DNA of 15,354 nt, taken from the NCBI GenBank assembly GCA_900759045.1, contig CAAETU010000072.1:1-15354 (forward strand). The letters are read 5' to 3'. Below, piece after piece: positions 1 to 7,148 of this stretch. A program made the translations under genes and the position numbers. Below the pieces are notes generated by a model that was given only the letters and a program-made list of their open reading frames with translations, was not told the DNA's origin and did not search any database. Origin of the DNA: an uncultured Collinsella sp. Lineage in GTDB: Bacteria > Actinomycetota > Coriobacteriia > Coriobacteriales > Coriobacteriaceae. How positions within the stretch are numbered: the first letter of the stretch is position 1; the number at the start of each line of letters is the position of its first letter.

Positions 1-28
1 CAAATGCGCGCCCGGCCCCACTTCTAAG

Positions 29-91
29 TTGCGGTGAAATAGGGACTGTTTTTGCTGGCAAAAGGCCTAATTAATCCCTATTTCACCGCAA
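29..91. repeat. Long palindromic repeat, copy 1 (downstream of the zinc-ribbon gene)
   Basis: Two arms, 29-45 and 75-91, are perfect reverse complements over 17 bases (core GGTGAAATAGGGA), separated by a 29-base loop. The same arm sequence recurs at 1164-1232, so this is a dispersed repeat and not a one-off hairpin. It lies just past the stop codon of the minus-strand gene and could serve as its transcription terminator, though the T-run is short (GTTTTT on the plus strand, inside the loop). The family is unknown to me; a REP-like or small MITE-like element is the natural guess. Confidence 0.85.
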
Positions 92-111
92 GTTTTGATC
101 AGTTGTTGGGA

Positions 112-1095
112 TTACTTCACCTCGACAGGCTTGGCGCCGGGATAGCGCTCCTCAAAGTCTAGGCGGTACTTATTGTCATTGGTGCCCGCCACGTTGTCGC
201 GCGACAGCGGCGCCACGATCTCATTCTTGTGGTCCGCAGGCTTGGCGTATTTCAGGCTGATCTCCCAGGCATCACAGATTGCGTCAATGCGGTGATCCAG
301 GTCGTCGTACAGGGCGATGATGTCCTTCCAGGAGCTGTAGTTCTTGGAGCTCGTCGGGACGTCTAGGTCCTCGACGATGTCGTAATACTGCTCGATGGTG
401 TCCTCCGTGCGCTCGGCGACGTCGGCGAGATTTTGACGGGTGGTGCGATCTTCTTCCAGATAGCTGCCGTTGAAGTTCTGCGCGCAGCCACGGACGTAGT
501 TGTCGAGGTCTTCGAGCAAGTCGTAGTATTCGCTCAGTCGGCGGTAGAGGTTCTGCTCGGAGAGCGTTGCTTCGCCGCCATCCTCGTCGTCATCGTCATC
601 ATCGTCGTACAGGCTGTTGGGATCGCCGAGAGGCTTTAGGTCATCGTCGTCGACGTCATGGTGCAGCTTAGCTACCTCGGCAGTCGTCTGCGTGGCGGCG
701 TTGTCGAAAGGCTTGATCACAAAGAAAACGACCAGGGCGATGATGATTGCCACCAGCACAACGATAACGGCGATAAGCGGCCCGGTGCCGCTCTTTTTGG
801 GGGCGGGGGTCTGTGGCGAAGCGGGCGCGTATGCGGGAGCCGGCTCCTGTTGGGACGAGCCGCTCGCGACGGGTATGCGCTGCGTGGTCTCGACGGCCGC
901 GGGGCCTGCGGCGGGGTCGGGGCGATAGGCGAGGGGGTCGTCCGCCTTGGCTTGCGGCGTATCGAGGGAACCGGTCTGCTCGAAAGCGGGCTGGCTATCG
1001 CTCGCGGTTGTTTGCTCAACGGGTGCACCGCACGAGGTGCAGAACTTGGCATTATCTGCAAGAAGCTTGCCGCACGAGGCGCAATACCGAGACAT
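112..1095 (-). CDS. Zinc-ribbon membrane protein with a poly-Asp linker and an extracytoplasmic helical domain
   Basis: The predicted protein is 327 aa. The N-terminus is a double-CxxC zinc ribbon (Cys5, Cys8, Cys19, Cys22; YCASCGKLL...FCTSCGAP). A Pro/Ala/Gln-rich low-complexity linker follows (about 30-100), then one transmembrane helix (about 105-127), a very acidic stretch (about 148-173, including seven consecutive Asp) and a charged helical C-terminal domain rich in Tyr, Asp and Glu. The topology suggests a cytoplasmic zinc ribbon and an outer-face helical domain. The start was set at 1095, not 1113, because AAAGGAG lies 5 bases upstream of that ATG on the minus strand. A TATAAT-like box lies further upstream at 1133-1138. 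The gene stands alone and divergent to tmk, between two copies of a palindromic repeat. Zinc-ribbon/single-TM proteins of this design are common and mostly uncharacterised in Gram-positives; no specific function can be assigned. Confidence 0.85.
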   Translation of the reverse strand: MSRYCASCGKLLADNAKFCTSCGAPVEQTTASDSQPAFEQTGSLDTPQAKADDPLAYRPDPAAGPAAVETTQRIPVASGSSQQEPAPAYAPASPQTPAPKKSGTGPLIAVIVVLVAIIIALVVFFVIKPFDNAATQTTAEVAKLHHDVDDDDLKPLGDPNSLYDDDDDDDEDGGEATLSEQNLYRRLSEYYDLLEDLDNYVRGCAQNFNGSYLEEDRTTRQNLADVAERTEDTIEQYYDIVEDLDVPTSSKNYSSWKDIIALYDDLDHRIDAICDAWEISLKYAKPADHKNEIVAPLSRDNVAGTNDNKYRLDFEERYPGAKPVEVK

Positions 1096-1132
1096 TGCCA
1101 CTCCTTTCGCCACATTTCAATGCAATACGACG

Positions 1133-1138
1133 ATTATA
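1133..1138 (-). promoter_or_regulatory. Probable -10 box for the zinc-ribbon gene
   Basis: On the minus strand the sequence reads GGGTATAATCG, a perfect TATAAT about 38 bases upstream of the chosen ATG. No good -35 hexamer is visible 16-18 bases further upstream, so the promoter call rests on the -10 box and its position. Confidence 0.5.
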
Positions 1139-1163
1139 CCCAGCGCCCAAAAATCCCCATCAT

Positions 1164-1232
1164 AAGTTGCGGTGAAATAGGGACTGTTTGGCGGTCTCAG
1201 AGCTTCAATCAGTCCCTATTTCACCGCAACTT
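1164..1232. repeat. Long palindromic repeat, copy 2 (between the divergent genes)
   Basis: Arms 1164-1185 and 1211-1232 are perfect reverse complements over 22 bases and share their core with the element at 29-91. The 25-base loop differs from copy 1 except for the first bases (GTTT) after the left arm. Conservation of the arms with divergence of the loop is what a mobile or functionally constrained palindrome would show. It lies between the divergent zinc-ribbon gene and tmk, upstream of the predicted tmk promoter. Confidence 0.88.
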
Positions 1233-1260
1233 CGGGGATGCCTCGATGGCTAGGTTGGAT

Positions 1261-1289
1261 TTGGGACGCGCCGAGCACTGGGGTATCAT
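1261..1289 (+). promoter_or_regulatory. Predicted sigma-A-type promoter of tmk
   Basis: TTGGGA (1261-1266) and TATCAT (1284-1289) are separated by 17 bases and lie about 50 bases upstream of the tmk start. The same GGGGTATCAT string recurs at 4887-4896 before the comF-like gene, which suggests a shared local promoter style. This is a prediction from hexamers only. Confidence 0.55.
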
Positions 1290-1341
1290 GGCTTGGTTGA
1301 TATATCTGCATTTACGCGCCTTGTAGGAAGGGGCTGCGCCC

Positions 1342-2025
1342 ATGGCTTTTGAGCCCGCTCAACATAGCTTTATCACGCTCGAGGGCGTCGACGGCGCCGG
1401 CAAGTCTACGCAGGCGCGCCTGCTTGCCCGTGCGCTCGAGCTCGCTGGCTATCAGGTCGTAACTCTGCGCGAGCCGGGCGGCACCGCCATCAGCGAAAAG
1501 ATTCGTGCCCTGCTGCTCGACCCCGCCAATACGGCGATGGGCGACACCTGCGAGCTGTTGCTCTACGAGGCCGCGCGTGCCCAGTTGGTGCACGAAGTCA
1601 TCGCGCCTGCCCTCGCGGCCGGCAAGGTAGTCCTGTGCGACCGCTTCTACGATTCCACGACCTGCTATCAGGCGTTTGCCGATGGCCTCGACCGTCAGAT
1701 GGTACGCGATGCCAACAACCTGGCCGTCGCGGGAGCGCACCCGGCGCTCACGCTCGTCTATCACATCACGCCCGAGCAGGCGGCGCTGCGCATGGCGGCC
1801 CGCGGTGCGGCCGATCGCATGGAGGCCAAGGGCATGGCGTTCCAAGAGCGCGTTTACCAGGGATTTTGCAGCATTGCCGCCGAGGAGCCAAATCGCGTAA
1901 AGCTCATCGACGCCACCGCGTCGATTGCAGACGTCTTCGCGCAGACGGTCGAGCTGGTTCGTGCGCACGGTTTCGACATCCCCCAGGATGCCGTCGCCGC
2001 CGCGCTTGCCCAGGAGGCTGAGTAA
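1342..2025 (+). CDS. tmk: Thymidylate kinase
   Basis: The predicted protein is 227 aa, close to the family norm. It phosphorylates dTMP to dTDP with ATP in dTTP synthesis. Visible motifs are the P-loop GVDGAGKST (residues 15-23), the REPGGT dNMP-binding motif (43-48), the DRF(Y/H)-type motif DRFYDST (100-106) and a LID region with basic residues (RGAADRMEAKG, about 154-164). The Arg in the LID and a P-loop without an extra Arg resemble bacterial type II enzymes. The start has AGGAAGGGG about 9 bases upstream. It is the first gene of a tight operon with holB one base downstream, a pairing common in Gram-positives. A promoter is predicted at 1261-1289. Confidence 0.97.
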   Translation: MAFEPAQHSFITLEGVDGAGKSTQARLLARALELAGYQVVTLREPGGTAISEKIRALLLDPANTAMGDTCELLLYEAARAQLVHEVIAPALAAGKVVLCDRFYDSTTCYQAFADGLDRQMVRDANNLAVAGAHPALTLVYHITPEQAALRMAARGAADRMEAKGMAFQERVYQGFCSIAAEEPNRVKLIDATASIADVFAQTVELVRAHGFDIPQDAVAAALAQEAE

Positions 2026-2026
2026 C

Positions 2027-3154
2027 ATGGCCCCCGCGCAGACAAGCCTGCTGGCCAAGCTCGATACCCAGGAACGCGTGCGCGATTTTTTGACCAACGC
2101 CATCGCAAGCGGCCGCGCATCGCACGCCTACCTGTTTTTGGGCGCGCCCGGCGCCGGTAAGCTCGACGCCGCATGGGCGCTTGCCCAGGCATTCCTGTGC
2201 GAGCAGGACGGCTGTGGCTCGTGCGACAGCTGCGTGCGCGTCGCACGCCATACGCACCCCGACGTGCACTATTACACGCCCGAAAGTGCTACGGGCTACC
2301 TCATCGCGCAGACCCGCGAGCTGCTCGACGACGTGCCCCTGGCGCCCATCCGCGCCAAGGCAAAGGTCTACATCATCGACCGTGCCGAGCAACTGCGCGC
2401 CAACACCGCCAACGCGCTGCTCAAAACGCTCGAGGAACCGCCCGAGGGCGTCATGTTCATCCTGTTGGGCACCTCGGCCGACGTGATGCTGCCCACCATC
2501 GTGAGCCGCTGCCAGTGCGTGCCGTTTCGGCTGGTGTCGCCTACTGTGGCCGCGCAGGCCGTGAGCCGCGCCACCGGTCAGGATCTCGCGCGCTGCCGCA
2601 TGGCCGTCGCCGTGGCGGGAAGCCCCACGCGTGGTATCGAGTTCCTCAAGAGCGCCGAGCGCCAGGACGCCCGTCGCCAGATGGTCCGCGCCATCGACTC
2701 GCTCATCGCCGCCGACGAGGCCGATGTGCTCAGTCGCGCCAAGTCGCTCATCGTCGCCGTCAAGGCGCCGCTCGCCGAGGTCAAGTCCACGCAGGAAAAG
2801 GTGCTCGAGCAAAATGCCGACTACCTGTCGCGTGGAGCATTGAAGCAGCTTGAGGACCGCAACAAGCGCGAACTCAACGCGCGCGAGCGTTCGGGTATCA
2901 TGGAAGCGCTGGCGAGCGCGCGGACGCTCATGCGCGACGTGCTGCTGACGCTTCAGGATGAGGCGGCAGACGTTGTGAACGAGGACGTGCGCGACACGAT
3001 CGGGCGGCTTGCCGCCGCGACCAATGTTGCGGGTGCCACCCAGGCGCTCGAGGCGGTCGCAACCGCCGAGCGCAACATCGCCAGAAACGTTACTCCCCAG
3101 CTGGCCATCGAGGTCATGCTGTTCGATATCAGGAAGGCACTGAAATGCCGTTAG
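2027..3154 (+). CDS. holB: DNA polymerase III subunit delta-prime
   Basis: The predicted protein is 375 aa, an AAA+ clamp-loader subunit. The P-loop-like motif GAPGAGKLD (39-47) has Leu where Ser/Thr is normal. A four-Cys zinc module follows (Cys58, Cys63, Cys66, Cys69), then a Walker-B-like IIDRAE (116-121), NALLKTLEEPPE (129-140) and the SRC sensor motif (160-162). A degenerate Walker A is typical of delta-prime and argues against the gamma/tau subunit DnaX, as do the length and the tmk neighbour. The start at 2027 follows the tmk stop by one base, with AGGAGG upstream in the tmk end. The 3' end overlaps the next gene by 10 bases, which suggests translational coupling. Confidence 0.95.
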   Translation: MAPAQTSLLAKLDTQERVRDFLTNAIASGRASHAYLFLGAPGAGKLDAAWALAQAFLCEQDGCGSCDSCVRVARHTHPDVHYYTPESATGYLIAQTRELLDDVPLAPIRAKAKVYIIDRAEQLRANTANALLKTLEEPPEGVMFILLGTSADVMLPTIVSRCQCVPFRLVSPTVAAQAVSRATGQDLARCRMAVAVAGSPTRGIEFLKSAERQDARRQMVRAIDSLIAADEADVLSRAKSLIVAVKAPLAEVKSTQEKVLEQNADYLSRGALKQLEDRNKRELNARERSGIMEALASARTLMRDVLLTLQDEAADVVNEDVRDTIGRLAAATNVAGATQALEAVATAERNIARNVTPQLAIEVMLFDIRKALKCR

Positions 3155-4845
3155 TCGTACCCGTTAAGTTTACCTACGCCTCGCGCGACCTGTGGTTCGA
3201 CCCGCAGGATCTGGATATCCTCGAGGCCGATTATGCCATTTGCTCCACCGAGCGCGGAACCGAGATCGGCCTGGTCACGGCCGATCCCTTCGAGGTGCCG
3301 CAAGACGAGATCGGTCAGCCGCTCAAGCCCGTGTTGCGCGTGGCGAGCGACATCGACCTGCAGCTTGCCGACGACCTGGCTATCCAGGGTGACGAGGCCA
3401 TGGTCGACTTCCGCCGTCTGGTCAAGGAACTCGACCTCGAGATGAAGCCGGTCGGCGTCGAGTACCTGTTTGGCGGCGAGAAGGCTGTGTTCTACTTTGC
3501 TGCCGAGGAGCGCGTCGATTTCCGTCAGCTCGTCAAGGACCTGTCCTCGACGCTGCACATTCGCGTCGACATGCGCCAGATCGGCGTGCGCGACGAGACC
3601 CGCCTGGTGGGCGGCTATGCCCAGTGCGGCCAGGAGCTCTGCTGCACGCGCTTTGGCGGACAGTTTGAGCCGGTTTCGATTCGCATGGCAAAAGAGCAGG
3701 ACCTGCCACTCAACTCGTCCAAAATTAGCGGCGTCTGCGGCCGCCTGATGTGCTGCCTGCGCTACGAGTTCGAGGCGTACAAGGACTTTAAGAGCCGCGC
3801 GCCCAAAAAGAAGACGCTTATCGATACGCCGCTTGGCAAGGCGCGTATCCAGGAATATGACACGCCGCGCGAGCAGCTGGTGTTGCGCCTGGAGAACGGC
3901 AAAGTCTTTAAGGTCAACCTGGCCGACATGACCTGCTCTGAGGGCTGCAAAAAGAAGGCCGCCGAGCAGGGCTGCAACTGCCGTCCCGACTGCGTGACGC
4001 GCGATGTGCTCGAGCGTATCGAGTCGCCCGAGATGCGCTTGGCGCTTATGGAGCTCGACCGCGAGAACGGCGTCGACGTGGGCGATGGCCTGTCGAGTGC
4101 CGACCGACTGGCGGGGACGACGATGCCCAAGCGCCGCCGTCGCGATGCGGACGCCGATACCCGTGCCGGTCAGAGCCAGGGCGAGGGTCGCGGCCGCGGT
4201 AAGGGTCGCGGCAAGGCCGAGGCACCCGAGGTTGAGGAGGCTGCCGGTGGACGTCGTCGCCGCAAGCGCTCGGGTTCGGGCGATGCTACCGAGGCTGCAG
4301 CCGCGGGCAAGAACGCCTCTCGCGAGCGCGAGGTTCAGCAGCCCCAGCAGCAGAATCGCGGCGGTGGCATGAACCCCACACGTCGCCGCCGCCGTCATCT
4401 GTCGAGCGAGGAGCGCGAGGACGCCTTCCGCGCCGCAGCTGCTCGCGAGGCTGGTGCCGCTTCCAAGGGCCCCTCGGCCTCCGATGCGCCTGCCGACAAG
4501 GGCGGCAAGTCACGTGGCGAGGAGGAGCGCGCGCCGCGTCCGCGCCGTCGCCATTCCTCGGGCGCGCAGCAGAAGCCCTCAGTGCCCTCCGTGGCCGATC
4601 AGGTCTCGGATGGCGAGGTCAAGGTCACGCGCCGTCGTCCCGGAGATGGCGGGGGAGCGGCTGCCAAGGCTTCGCGTGGCGCCGCTCGCGACGAGCGCGA
4701 GCCGCGCGAGGATCGCGGTGGCGAGGGCTCGGCCGACCAGGGTCAAAAGCGCCGTCGCCGTCGCCGTTCCCGCAAGCCGCGCCAGGATGGTGGCGAGGGC
4801 TCGACCCCGTCTTCGTCCGCTCCACAACCGCCTGCCGGCGAATAA
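3145..4845 (+). CDS. ricT: PSP1-domain protein (RicT/YaaT-like) with a long Arg-rich C-terminal tail
   Basis: The predicted protein is 566 aa; usual RicT/YaaT proteins are about 270-300 aa. The first 310 residues match the PSP1 family, with a conserved Cys-rich core: CGQELCCTRFGG (Cys161, 166, 167) and GVCGRLMCCLRYE (Cys198, 203, 204). A further cluster follows at Cys264, 268, 277, 279 and 283. In Bacillus, RicT with RicA and RicF forms an Fe-S-containing complex that affects RNase Y-dependent mRNA maturation; partner genes are not seen here. From about residue 325 the protein becomes a low-complexity tail of Arg/Lys blocks (RRRRR), Gly, Ala and Glu, probably disordered and nucleic-acid binding. 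The position right after holB is the classic yaaT neighbourhood. The ATG lies inside the last codons of holB. The family call is strong; the symbol is less certain because of the tail. Confidence 0.9.
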   Translation: MPLVVPVKFTYASRDLWFDPQDLDILEADYAICSTERGTEIGLVTADPFEVPQDEIGQPLKPVLRVASDIDLQLADDLAIQGDEAMVDFRRLVKELDLEMKPVGVEYLFGGEKAVFYFAAEERVDFRQLVKDLSSTLHIRVDMRQIGVRDETRLVGGYAQCGQELCCTRFGGQFEPVSIRMAKEQDLPLNSSKISGVCGRLMCCLRYEFEAYKDFKSRAPKKKTLIDTPLGKARIQEYDTPREQLVLRLENGKVFKVNLADMTCSEGCKKKAAEQGCNCRPDCVTRDVLERIESPEMRLALMELDRENGVDVGDGLSSADRLAGTTMPKRRRRDADADTRAGQSQGEGRGRGKGRGKAEAPEVEEAAGGRRRRKRSGSGDATEAAAAGKNASREREVQQPQQQNRGGGMNPTRRRRRHLSSEEREDAFRAAAAREAGAASKGPSASDAPADKGGKSRGEEERAPRPRRRHSSGAQQKPSVPSVADQVSDGEVKVTRRRPGDGGGAAAKASRGAARDEREPREDRGGEGSADQGQKRRRRRRSRKPRQDGGEGSTPSSSAPQPPAGE

Positions 4846-4870
4846 CGCCCGCGAGCGGATTTAGCCCGCC

Positions 4871-4896
4871 TTGCCCCGAGCGCATCGGGGTATCAT
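4871..4896 (+). promoter_or_regulatory. Possible promoter of the comF-like gene
   Basis: TATCAT (4891-4896) preceded by GGGG matches the -10 context of the tmk promoter. The nearest -35-like hexamer, TTGCCC (4871-4876), is only 14 bases away, shorter than usual. Placement just upstream of the hairpin and the TTG start supports a promoter, but the short spacer keeps confidence low. Confidence 0.35.
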
Positions 4897-4908
4897 AGCG
4901 CCGAATCA

Positions 4909-4944
4909 ACAACCCTCCCTGCGACCGAACGTAGGGAGGGTTGT
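4909..4944 (+). promoter_or_regulatory. Hairpin that contains the Shine-Dalgarno of the comF-like gene
   Basis: Arms CAACCCTCCCT (4910-4920) and AGGGAGGGTTG (4933-4943) pair perfectly, extended by one A-T pair. The 3' arm holds the only good Shine-Dalgarno (GGGAGG) for the TTG at 4948. If folded, the RNA would hide the ribosome binding site. It could instead be the terminator of the upstream operon, but no T-run follows (TGTCTTG), so a translational control role is at least as plausible. Confidence 0.6.
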
Positions 4945-4947
4945 GTC

Positions 4948-5754
4948 TTGAAGAGCCATCTGAACATATTGAGCTGTCTGCAGGGTGCCGGTGCCCTACC
5001 GTTTGCGGACGAATTGCTACCGTTTGCCGAGCGGGTGGCACGCGAGGCGCTCGAGGCATTGTCGCCAACACGATGTGCCGGCTGCGAGCGCGCCGGTACG
5101 CTTATTTGCCAAGACTGCCTGACTGCGCTCACGCTCATCGACCCACGTCATAGCTGCATCCGATGCGGCGCCCCGTTTGGGGATTTGCTGTGCACTGAGT
5201 GTTCGGTCGAGGGCATGTCCTCGGCAATGGCGGAGGCGCTCGACCGCTGCCTGGCGTGCGCCGTCTATGCGCATCCGCTGCCGCGCATCATTAAAGCGTA
5301 CAAGGACGCGGGCGAGCGACGTCTGGCTCCGTATCTGGCGGAGCTGCTCTACGACACCACCCTGCATGCCCAGGTCGTAGCGCCCGATCGCTATGGAGGT
5401 GTGCTGTCCGGCGCGGATGCGGTGGTGTTTGTGCCTGCGACGGCGGCAGCGTTTCGGCGGCGTGGTTTTGATCATATGGAGGCTATTGCGCGCCCATTTT
5501 GCGAGCTGTCGGGTGTTCCCCTGCTCGATGCTCTCGTCAAGTACGGGCATGGCGACCAGCGCGAACTCGGTCGTGAGGAGCGCCGCGAGCGTGCCCAAGG
5601 CATGTACGAGACGGTTGAGGATGTGCACGGCCGCCGCCTGCTGCTTATCGACGACGTTATCACCACGGGTGCGACGATGGCAGCGGCTTCGGCGGAACTC
5701 AAGCGCGCCGGCGCCGCAGCGGTCGATGGCCTCGCTATCGCACGCGTTTGGTAG
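4948..5754 (+). CDS. comF: ComF-family phosphoribosyltransferase-like protein
   Basis: The predicted protein is 268 aa. The N-terminal part carries four CxxC pairs (Cys43/46, 54/57, 70/73, 82/85), a typical ComF zinc-binding module. The C-terminal part is a type I phosphoribosyltransferase fold with the PRPP motif LLLIDDVITTGAT (231-243) and the RGFDH (172-176) and QRELGREERRE family motifs. ComFC in Bacillus is needed for uptake of single-stranded DNA during transformation; GntX is the related E. coli protein. The start is a TTG with GGGAGG 7-8 bases upstream; no ATG nearby has better support. It is followed after 10 bases by an uncharacterised gene. No other competence gene is visible in the window, so the role in transformation is inferred from family only. 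Confidence 0.9.
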   Translation: MKSHLNILSCLQGAGALPFADELLPFAERVAREALEALSPTRCAGCERAGTLICQDCLTALTLIDPRHSCIRCGAPFGDLLCTECSVEGMSSAMAEALDRCLACAVYAHPLPRIIKAYKDAGERRLAPYLAELLYDTTLHAQVVAPDRYGGVLSGADAVVFVPATAAAFRRRGFDHMEAIARPFCELSGVPLLDALVKYGHGDQRELGREERRERAQGMYETVEDVHGRRLLLIDDVITTGATMAAASAELKRAGAAAVDGLAIARVW

Positions 5755-5764
5755 GGGTGGTTTT

Positions 5765-6874
5765 GTGTCAGTAAAGATTGAGCGGCGCAACGAGCCGACA
5801 GGCGAACAGCTAGCGGCTTCCATAATCCTGACCGGCGCCTCGGCGCTGCGCATGATGCGCGCCGAGCGCCGGCAGATGGGCTATATCAGCTGGAGGGACC
5901 TCAGTCCCGATGAAGAGCGCCGTGTGCTGCGCACGTCGTCGCCCTCGACCGAGGACATCTATCTTCCCGACTTGGTGCGGATTGGGGCCGCAAGCAGCGA
6001 GGTACAAGAGGATCTGTGCTTGCTGGTAGGGTCTGCAGCGCAGCGCCGCCGCATTCTTGGCGTGAGCTGGTCCGTATGCTCCGGGTTGCCCGCCGGCTCG
6101 ATTCTAGAGGTGGAACCGGGGGTGTACAGTCTATCTCCCGAGGCCCTTTGTGTTGTCGTCGCCCGCGAGGTCGGCTGTATCCAGGCATTTGCCCTGGCCC
6201 AGGAGCTGTGCTCTAAGATTTCGCTGAGTGATCGCGGGAAGTATCTGCCTCCTTACACCTCGCCTGTTGCGAATAGACTTGCAAAGGACAAGGACCAACC
6301 GGCAGACGTGGGCTACTTTGAAGTCGAGCCGGTGCTGACGCCCGATCGCCTGGCAGATTACCTTGCGGCATGCAAGGGGAATGTGGCCAAACAGCTGCGG
6401 CGGCTGTGTCCCTACCTGTCAGAAAACCTGCGCTCGCCCATGGAATGCATCATGCTCGCCATGTTTTCGCTTCCGTTTTCCTGTGGCGGATTTGCCTGCG
6501 GTCCCTTTAAGACCGACTACAAGATTGAGTTCGATGACCGCGCGCAGGCAATCTCGGGGATGCCGCATGCAGTTTGCGATGCGTATCAGGAAGCAGCCCG
6601 GTTTGACCTGGAATACAACGGTGAGCTGGGTCATTCCTCCCGGAGGGGACGTATCCATGATGAAAAACGCAACACGGGCTTCATAGCTATGGGGATCGAG
6701 GTCGCGACGGTCAACAACGAGATGCTCTGCGACATGGAGGCAATGGAAGCGCTCGCATGGCGCATGCACCAGCGTATGCGAAAGCGGTACCGGAATCGTG
6801 TCGATGCTCGCAGGAAGAAGCAAGAAGCGTTGCTTAACACGCTGCGGGCGTGTTTTGGGCTTAAGCCGGTCTAA
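5765..6874 (+). CDS. Uncharacterised protein with a C-terminal DUF559/Vsr-like nuclease signature
   Basis: The predicted protein is 369 aa with a GTG start; AGGGG lies about 8 bases upstream, and the gene begins 10 bases after comF. Most of it (1-270) matches no family I can name. The C-terminal part reads FDLEYNGELGH (280-290), then HDEKR (298-302), then GIEVATVNN (310-318). This order of acidic-x-E, H, D and a short hydrophobic strand resembles the PD-(D/E)XK core of DUF559/Vsr-type endonuclease domains (consensus like E.DG..H..D..R...). Candidate active residues are Asp281, Glu283, His290 and Asp299. The C-terminus is basic. Proteins of this shape occur in high-GC Gram-positives, sometimes as antitoxin-like or transfer-associated proteins. 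Function is unproven. It may be accessory, given the MITE just downstream. Confidence 0.7.
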   Translation: MSVKIERRNEPTGEQLAASIILTGASALRMMRAERRQMGYISWRDLSPDEERRVLRTSSPSTEDIYLPDLVRIGAASSEVQEDLCLLVGSAAQRRRILGVSWSVCSGLPAGSILEVEPGVYSLSPEALCVVVAREVGCIQAFALAQELCSKISLSDRGKYLPPYTSPVANRLAKDKDQPADVGYFEVEPVLTPDRLADYLAACKGNVAKQLRRLCPYLSENLRSPMECIMLAMFSLPFSCGGFACGPFKTDYKIEFDDRAQAISGMPHAVCDAYQEAARFDLEYNGELGHSSRRGRIHDEKRNTGFIAMGIEVATVNNEMLCDMEAMEALAWRMHQRMRKRYRNRVDARRKKQEALLNTLRACFGLKPV

Positions 6875-6903
6875 TTCGCGTCGAAAATAGAGGGTTAATC
6901 ATA

Positions 6904-7130
6904 TGCCCTGGCCAAAATATGGCAAATATGAGTACTGTCACTAAATCAGTAACAGCAAAATCAAGGAATTTAGAACTCGGAGGCGGTGTAAAGTAAGAAG
7001 ATAATAAACAAATGTAGAATAACTAAGCATCAGGTTGGCGACTCTGAGCGCAAAATCTGTCCGAAAGGCCAAAATTGCCTGTTACTAAATTGGTGACAGT
7101 ACTCATATTTGCCATATTTTGGCCGGGGCA
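6904..7130. mobile_element. 227-bp MITE-like element with long terminal inverted repeats
   Basis: The left arm 6904-6955 and right arm 7079-7130 are reverse complements at 48 of 52 positions, with a perfect 32-base block (6910-6941 versus 7093-7124; core AAATATGGCAAATATGAG). The 123-base interior is AT-rich compared with the surroundings and contains no open frame of note. The inner end of each arm is itself an imperfect palindrome (CTGT-ACT...AGT-ACAG), which could be a protein binding site. I see no clear target-site duplication. Size, non-coding interior and long inverted ends fit a MITE or similar non-autonomous element; a very long regulatory hairpin is the alternative. Confidence 0.72.
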
Positions 7131-7148
7131 CCCTAAGAAGGGTGCCCC
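7125..7148 (+). terminator. GC-rich hairpin overlapping the end of the inverted repeat
   Basis: GGGGCACCC (7125-7133) and GGGTGCCCC (7140-7148) form a perfect 9-bp stem with a 6-base loop. The first arm overlaps the right arm of the MITE-like element. No T-run follows because a second hairpin starts at once. It may terminate transcription from the upstream gene, or be part of the mobile element's outer end. Confidence 0.5.

Noticed and set aside
1096..1113. An upstream start for the zinc-ribbon protein
   Set aside because: The Shine-Dalgarno AAAGGAG falls inside those six codons, so ATG 1095 is the likely start.
1904..2812. A 302-codon minus-strand frame opposite holB
   Set aside because: The plus strand encodes a clear delta-prime subunit with SRC and zinc motifs; the reverse frame has no recognisable domain.
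3151..4398. A 415-codon minus-strand frame opposite ricT
   Set aside because: Composition is Ala/Leu/His-rich as expected from the reverse complement of a biased gene; the plus strand has strong PSP1 motifs.
6890..7140. Target-site duplication around the MITE-like element
   Set aside because: Flanks AATCATA and CCCTAAG do not match in any register I tried; the element boundaries may be imprecise.
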